Source of the DNA: DASSUW01 sp035717845
GTDB taxonomy: Bacteria; Actinomycetota; Thermoleophilia; Solirubrobacterales; Solirubrobacteraceae
Length of the DNA stretch: 12,775 bases
Reading direction: 5' to 3'
Assembly (NCBI GenBank): GCA_035717845.1
Contig: DASTIC010000257.1
Location: 1-12,775 of the forward strand
The position numbers were made by a program, and so were the translations under genes. Below the pieces are notes generated by a model that had not been told where the DNA came from, searched no databases, and worked only from the letters and a program-made list of their open reading frames with translations. This document shows, in pieces, positions 10,931 through 12,775 of this stretch (position 1 is the first letter of the stretch; the number at the start of each line of letters is the position of its first letter).

Positions 10931-11296
10931 TTGGCACTCGGCTTCTCGATCACCGACCACCAGGCCGGCCGGGACGCACACGTCGTCGCGGTCAGCGGAG
11001 AGATCGACCTGTTCACGGCACCGGAGTTCAAGCAGCGTGTCTCGGAGCCGATCGACGCCGGGCGCTCGACGGTGATCGTCGACCTCACCGAGACCACGTT
11101 CATCGACTCCTCGAGCCTCGGCGTCCTGATCGGCGCACACCGCCGGCTCAAGCTCCGGGGCGGGACGCTCGTGGTGGTCTGCGACAATGAGGCGATCGTG
11201 AAGACGTTCCGCATCACCGGTCTCGACGGCGTCTTCACGCTCGTGCGGTCCTTGGACGACGCGCTTGACGGCGACGCCGTCGGCACCGGCGGGTGA
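10931..11296 (+). CDS. rsbV: RsbV-like STAS anti-sigma factor antagonist
   Basis: A 121-residue single STAS domain with GEIDLFTAPEFKQRV and the canonical phosphorylation loop TTFIDSSSLGVLIGA. Ser60, after Asp59, corresponds to the serine phosphorylated in SpoIIAA/RsbV. Unphosphorylated, it would bind the RsbW-like kinase and free the sigma factor; the GAF-PAS-GAF-PP2C protein at 3675 is the likely reactivating phosphatase. It starts with TTG two bases after the previous stop; no ATG or GTG lies nearby in the frame, and the ribosome binding site is weak, so coupling to upstream translation is likely. The C-terminal tail is Gly/Asp-rich. Confidence 0.92.
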   Translation: MALGFSITDHQAGRDAHVVAVSGEIDLFTAPEFKQRVSEPIDAGRSTVIVDLTETTFIDSSSLGVLIGAHRRLKLRGGTLVVVCDNEAIVKTFRITGLDGVFTLVRSLDDALDGDAVGTGG

Positions 11297-11308
11297 GGCC
11301 CCGCATGT

Positions 11309-12190
11309 GTGAGCACCGGCTTCCCGGGATCTGACGCCCAGGCGGACTTCTCACGAGCCCGCCGTTCGCGGCTGCTCGCCGACATCGGGCGACGCCTGCG
11401 CCGCGAGCCCGACGACGTCGCGCTCATGCTCCCGTTCGAGGAGGTCGTCGAGGCGCTCGGACGCACCGGCCAGCACGACGTCGGCCTCCAGGTCGTGCCG
11501 CTCGACGCCATCGTCGGCACCGTGGACCGCTCGGTGGACTTCGACCGCGGCCTGCGGCCGACCTCCGCCCGCCTGCGCAGCCGCTGGGAGCGGATCGCCT
11601 CCGCCCAGCGCCGCGGCGAGTCGCTCCCGCCCGTGTCGCTGTTCAAGATCGGCGACCTGTACTTCGTGCGCGACGGCCACCATCGCGTCTCGGTGGCGAA
11701 GTCGCTCGGCCGCCAGGACATCGACGCCTACGTGACGGAGGTCACCACCCGGCTGCGCCTGGGCGAGGACACGCGGGTCTCCGAGCTGCCCCTCAAGGAC
11801 CACGAGCGGCTGTTCCGCGAGCGCGTGCCGCTCCCCGCCGAGTCCCGGCGCCGCATCTCCGTCAACGACCCGTGGCTGTACGGCACGCTCTCGGAGGCCG
11901 TCGAGGCCTGGGGGTTCCGGGCGATGCAGAACCGCGGCACGTACATGGACCGCGGAGAGGTGGCCCAGCACTGGTTCGCGGAGGAGTACGAGCCGGTCGT
12001 CGCGCTGCTGCGCGCCGGCGACCTGATCGAGCGCGACGAGACGGAGACCGAGGCCTACATGCGCGTCGCGGCCGACCGCTACCGCGTGCTGCGCACGCAC
12101 GAGTGGAGCGACGAGGTGCTCGAGGAGCTGCGCCGCGAGGAGCGGCGGCGGCGGCGCAGACGCCGTCCGCCGCCGCGTCGCATCCGCTAG
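11309..12190 (+). CDS. ParB/sulfiredoxin-fold protein with Arg-rich tail
   Basis: A 293-residue protein from GTG 11309, 12 bases after rsbV, so it is the last gene of the operon. Residues about 55-145 look like a ParB N-terminal/Srx-type domain: VVPLDAIVGTVDRSVDFDRG, then VSLFKIGDLYFVRDGHHRVSVAKSLG with the D122-G-H-H-R126 motif in place of ParB's GxRRxxA box. Residues about 185-270 form a helical region containing GTYMDRGEVAQHWFAEEYEP. The end (about 275-293) is a near-continuous arginine run with prolines, suited to binding nucleic acid or acidic partners. Similar stand-alone proteins are labelled ParB-like in actinobacteria and Chloroflexi; no partition role is shown. Some ParB folds are CTPases and some Srx folds bind ATP. 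Its function here is unknown. Confidence 0.82.
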   Translation: MSTGFPGSDAQADFSRARRSRLLADIGRRLRREPDDVALMLPFEEVVEALGRTGQHDVGLQVVPLDAIVGTVDRSVDFDRGLRPTSARLRSRWERIASAQRRGESLPPVSLFKIGDLYFVRDGHHRVSVAKSLGRQDIDAYVTEVTTRLRLGEDTRVSELPLKDHERLFRERVPLPAESRRRISVNDPWLYGTLSEAVEAWGFRAMQNRGTYMDRGEVAQHWFAEEYEPVVALLRAGDLIERDETETEAYMRVAADRYRVLRTHEWSDEVLEELRREERRRRRRRRPPPRRIR

Positions 12191-12775
12191 GCCTTCTCGG
12201 TCATGCTCTTGCCGGTGTCGGTCGCGAACAGCTTCATGTTCGAGAGATCGACCACGAGCTCGGCCTCGGAACCCGGCGTTGCCTTGCTCTCCGCCGACAG
12301 CCGGGCGACGACCTGCTGCCCCTCGCCGTGGCTCGGGAGGTCCTCCATGCCGGCGTCCTTGGCCAGGTCGCTGAGCTGGTCGAGCTCGACGTCGGGCGCC
12401 GCGATGTCGAAATAGACGTAGAGCTCCGAGCCCATCGACTCGACGACGTCGATCTTCGTGCGGAAGCGCAGCTGGTTCGGCCCTTCGGGCTCGATCGCGG
12501 CGTCCTCGAAGTGCTCGGGCCGGAGGCCGACGATCACGTCGCGGGCGCCCTGACCGCCCTCGCGCTGGATGTTCGAGCGGACGTGGTCGGGTAGCTGCGT
12601 GTCGCCGATCGGCATGCGCAGGGTGTCGCCCTCCAGCCGCCCGGGCAGGAAGTTCATCGACGGCGAGCCGATGAAGCCGGCGACGAACAGGTTCGCCGGG
12701 TGGTCGTAGAGGTTGGCCGGCGTGTCGACCTGCTGGATGAGCCCGGCACGCATGACCGCCACGCGGTCGCCGAGC
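12187..12775 (-). CDS. ABC transporter ATP-binding protein, UgpC/MalK type, C-terminal part
   Basis: The frame is open to the right edge, giving about 195 residues of a protein normally near 360-400; the Walker A, signature and Walker B motifs are outside the window. The visible part begins LGDRVAVMRAGLIQQVDTPANLYDHPAN, the classic end of the nucleotide-binding domain (switch/D-loop distal segment), followed by VAGFIGSPSMNFLPGRL and a TOBE-type regulatory domain with VIVGLRPEHFEDAAI and VVESMGSELYVYFDI. This matches ATPases energising carbohydrate or glycerol-phosphate importers. The stop TAG overlaps the convergent ParB-like gene's stop: both share CTAG (12187-12190). Confidence 0.95.
   Translation of the reverse strand, partial: LGDRVAVMRAGLIQQVDTPANLYDHPANLFVAGFIGSPSMNFLPGRLEGDTLRMPIGDTQLPDHVRSNIQREGGQGARDVIVGLRPEHFEDAAIEPEGPNQLRFRTKIDVVESMGSELYVYFDIAAPDVELDQLSDLAKDAGMEDLPSHGEGQQVVARLSAESKATPGSEAELVVDLSNMKLFATDTGKSMTEKA

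Overview
The window is very GC-rich, with dense, often overlapping genes, frequent GTG/TTG starts and several apparently leaderless genes. That, plus a SigB/SigF-type sigma factor with RsbV/RsbW-type partners and a CsbD protein, suggests a high-GC actinobacterium. My best guess is class Thermoleophilia (Solirubrobacter/Conexibacter-like); this is inferred from style and protein flavour, not from a search.

Layout. 1-139: tail of a possible RsbW-like ATPase. 227-1282 (-): complete sigma-70 of the RpoD/SigA group. 1404-2099: four-helix membrane protein. 2158-3072: Crp/Fnr regulator. 3138-3650: diiron ferritin-like protein. 3675-5885: GAF-PAS-GAF-PP2C phosphatase (RsbP/RsbU type). Five minus-strand genes follow, listed in transcription order: DJ-1/PfpI protein (8411-7836), HAD phosphatase (7831-7181), SigB/SigF-type sigma factor (7106-6303), CsbD protein (6253-6065) and a 58-residue hydrophilic protein (6068-5892). 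8475-8792: one-helix membrane protein. 8793-8997: a 205-base gap without a confident protein gene, holding a candidate small RNA and two promoters. 8998-9596: 37-residue proline-rich ORF coupled to a DUF1360 membrane protein. 9577-9981 (-): lone STAS protein. 10111-12190: operon of RsbW-like kinase, a degenerate second RsbW fold, an RsbV-like STAS protein and a ParB/Srx-fold protein. 12187-12775 (-): C-terminal part of a sugar-type ABC ATPase.

How it fits together. The window holds a complete partner-switching circuit: stress sigma factor, anti-sigma kinase, two STAS antagonists and an input phosphatase. It also holds likely target genes. A recurring promoter-like motif, GTTT(or GTTA)-N15-17-GGGTA/GGGAA, resembling the SigB/SigF class of other actinobacteria, stands before the membrane protein, the CsbD gene, the one-helix protein, the candidate small RNA, the proline-rich ORF/DUF1360 pair and the RsbW operon. 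Weaker versions precede the Crp and PfpI genes. In four of these cases GGGTAN lies only 9-10 bases before the start codon, so the mRNAs are probably leaderless.

No gene-free stretch exceeds 300 bases. I saw no rRNA, intact tRNA, CRISPR array, insertion sequence or phage gene.
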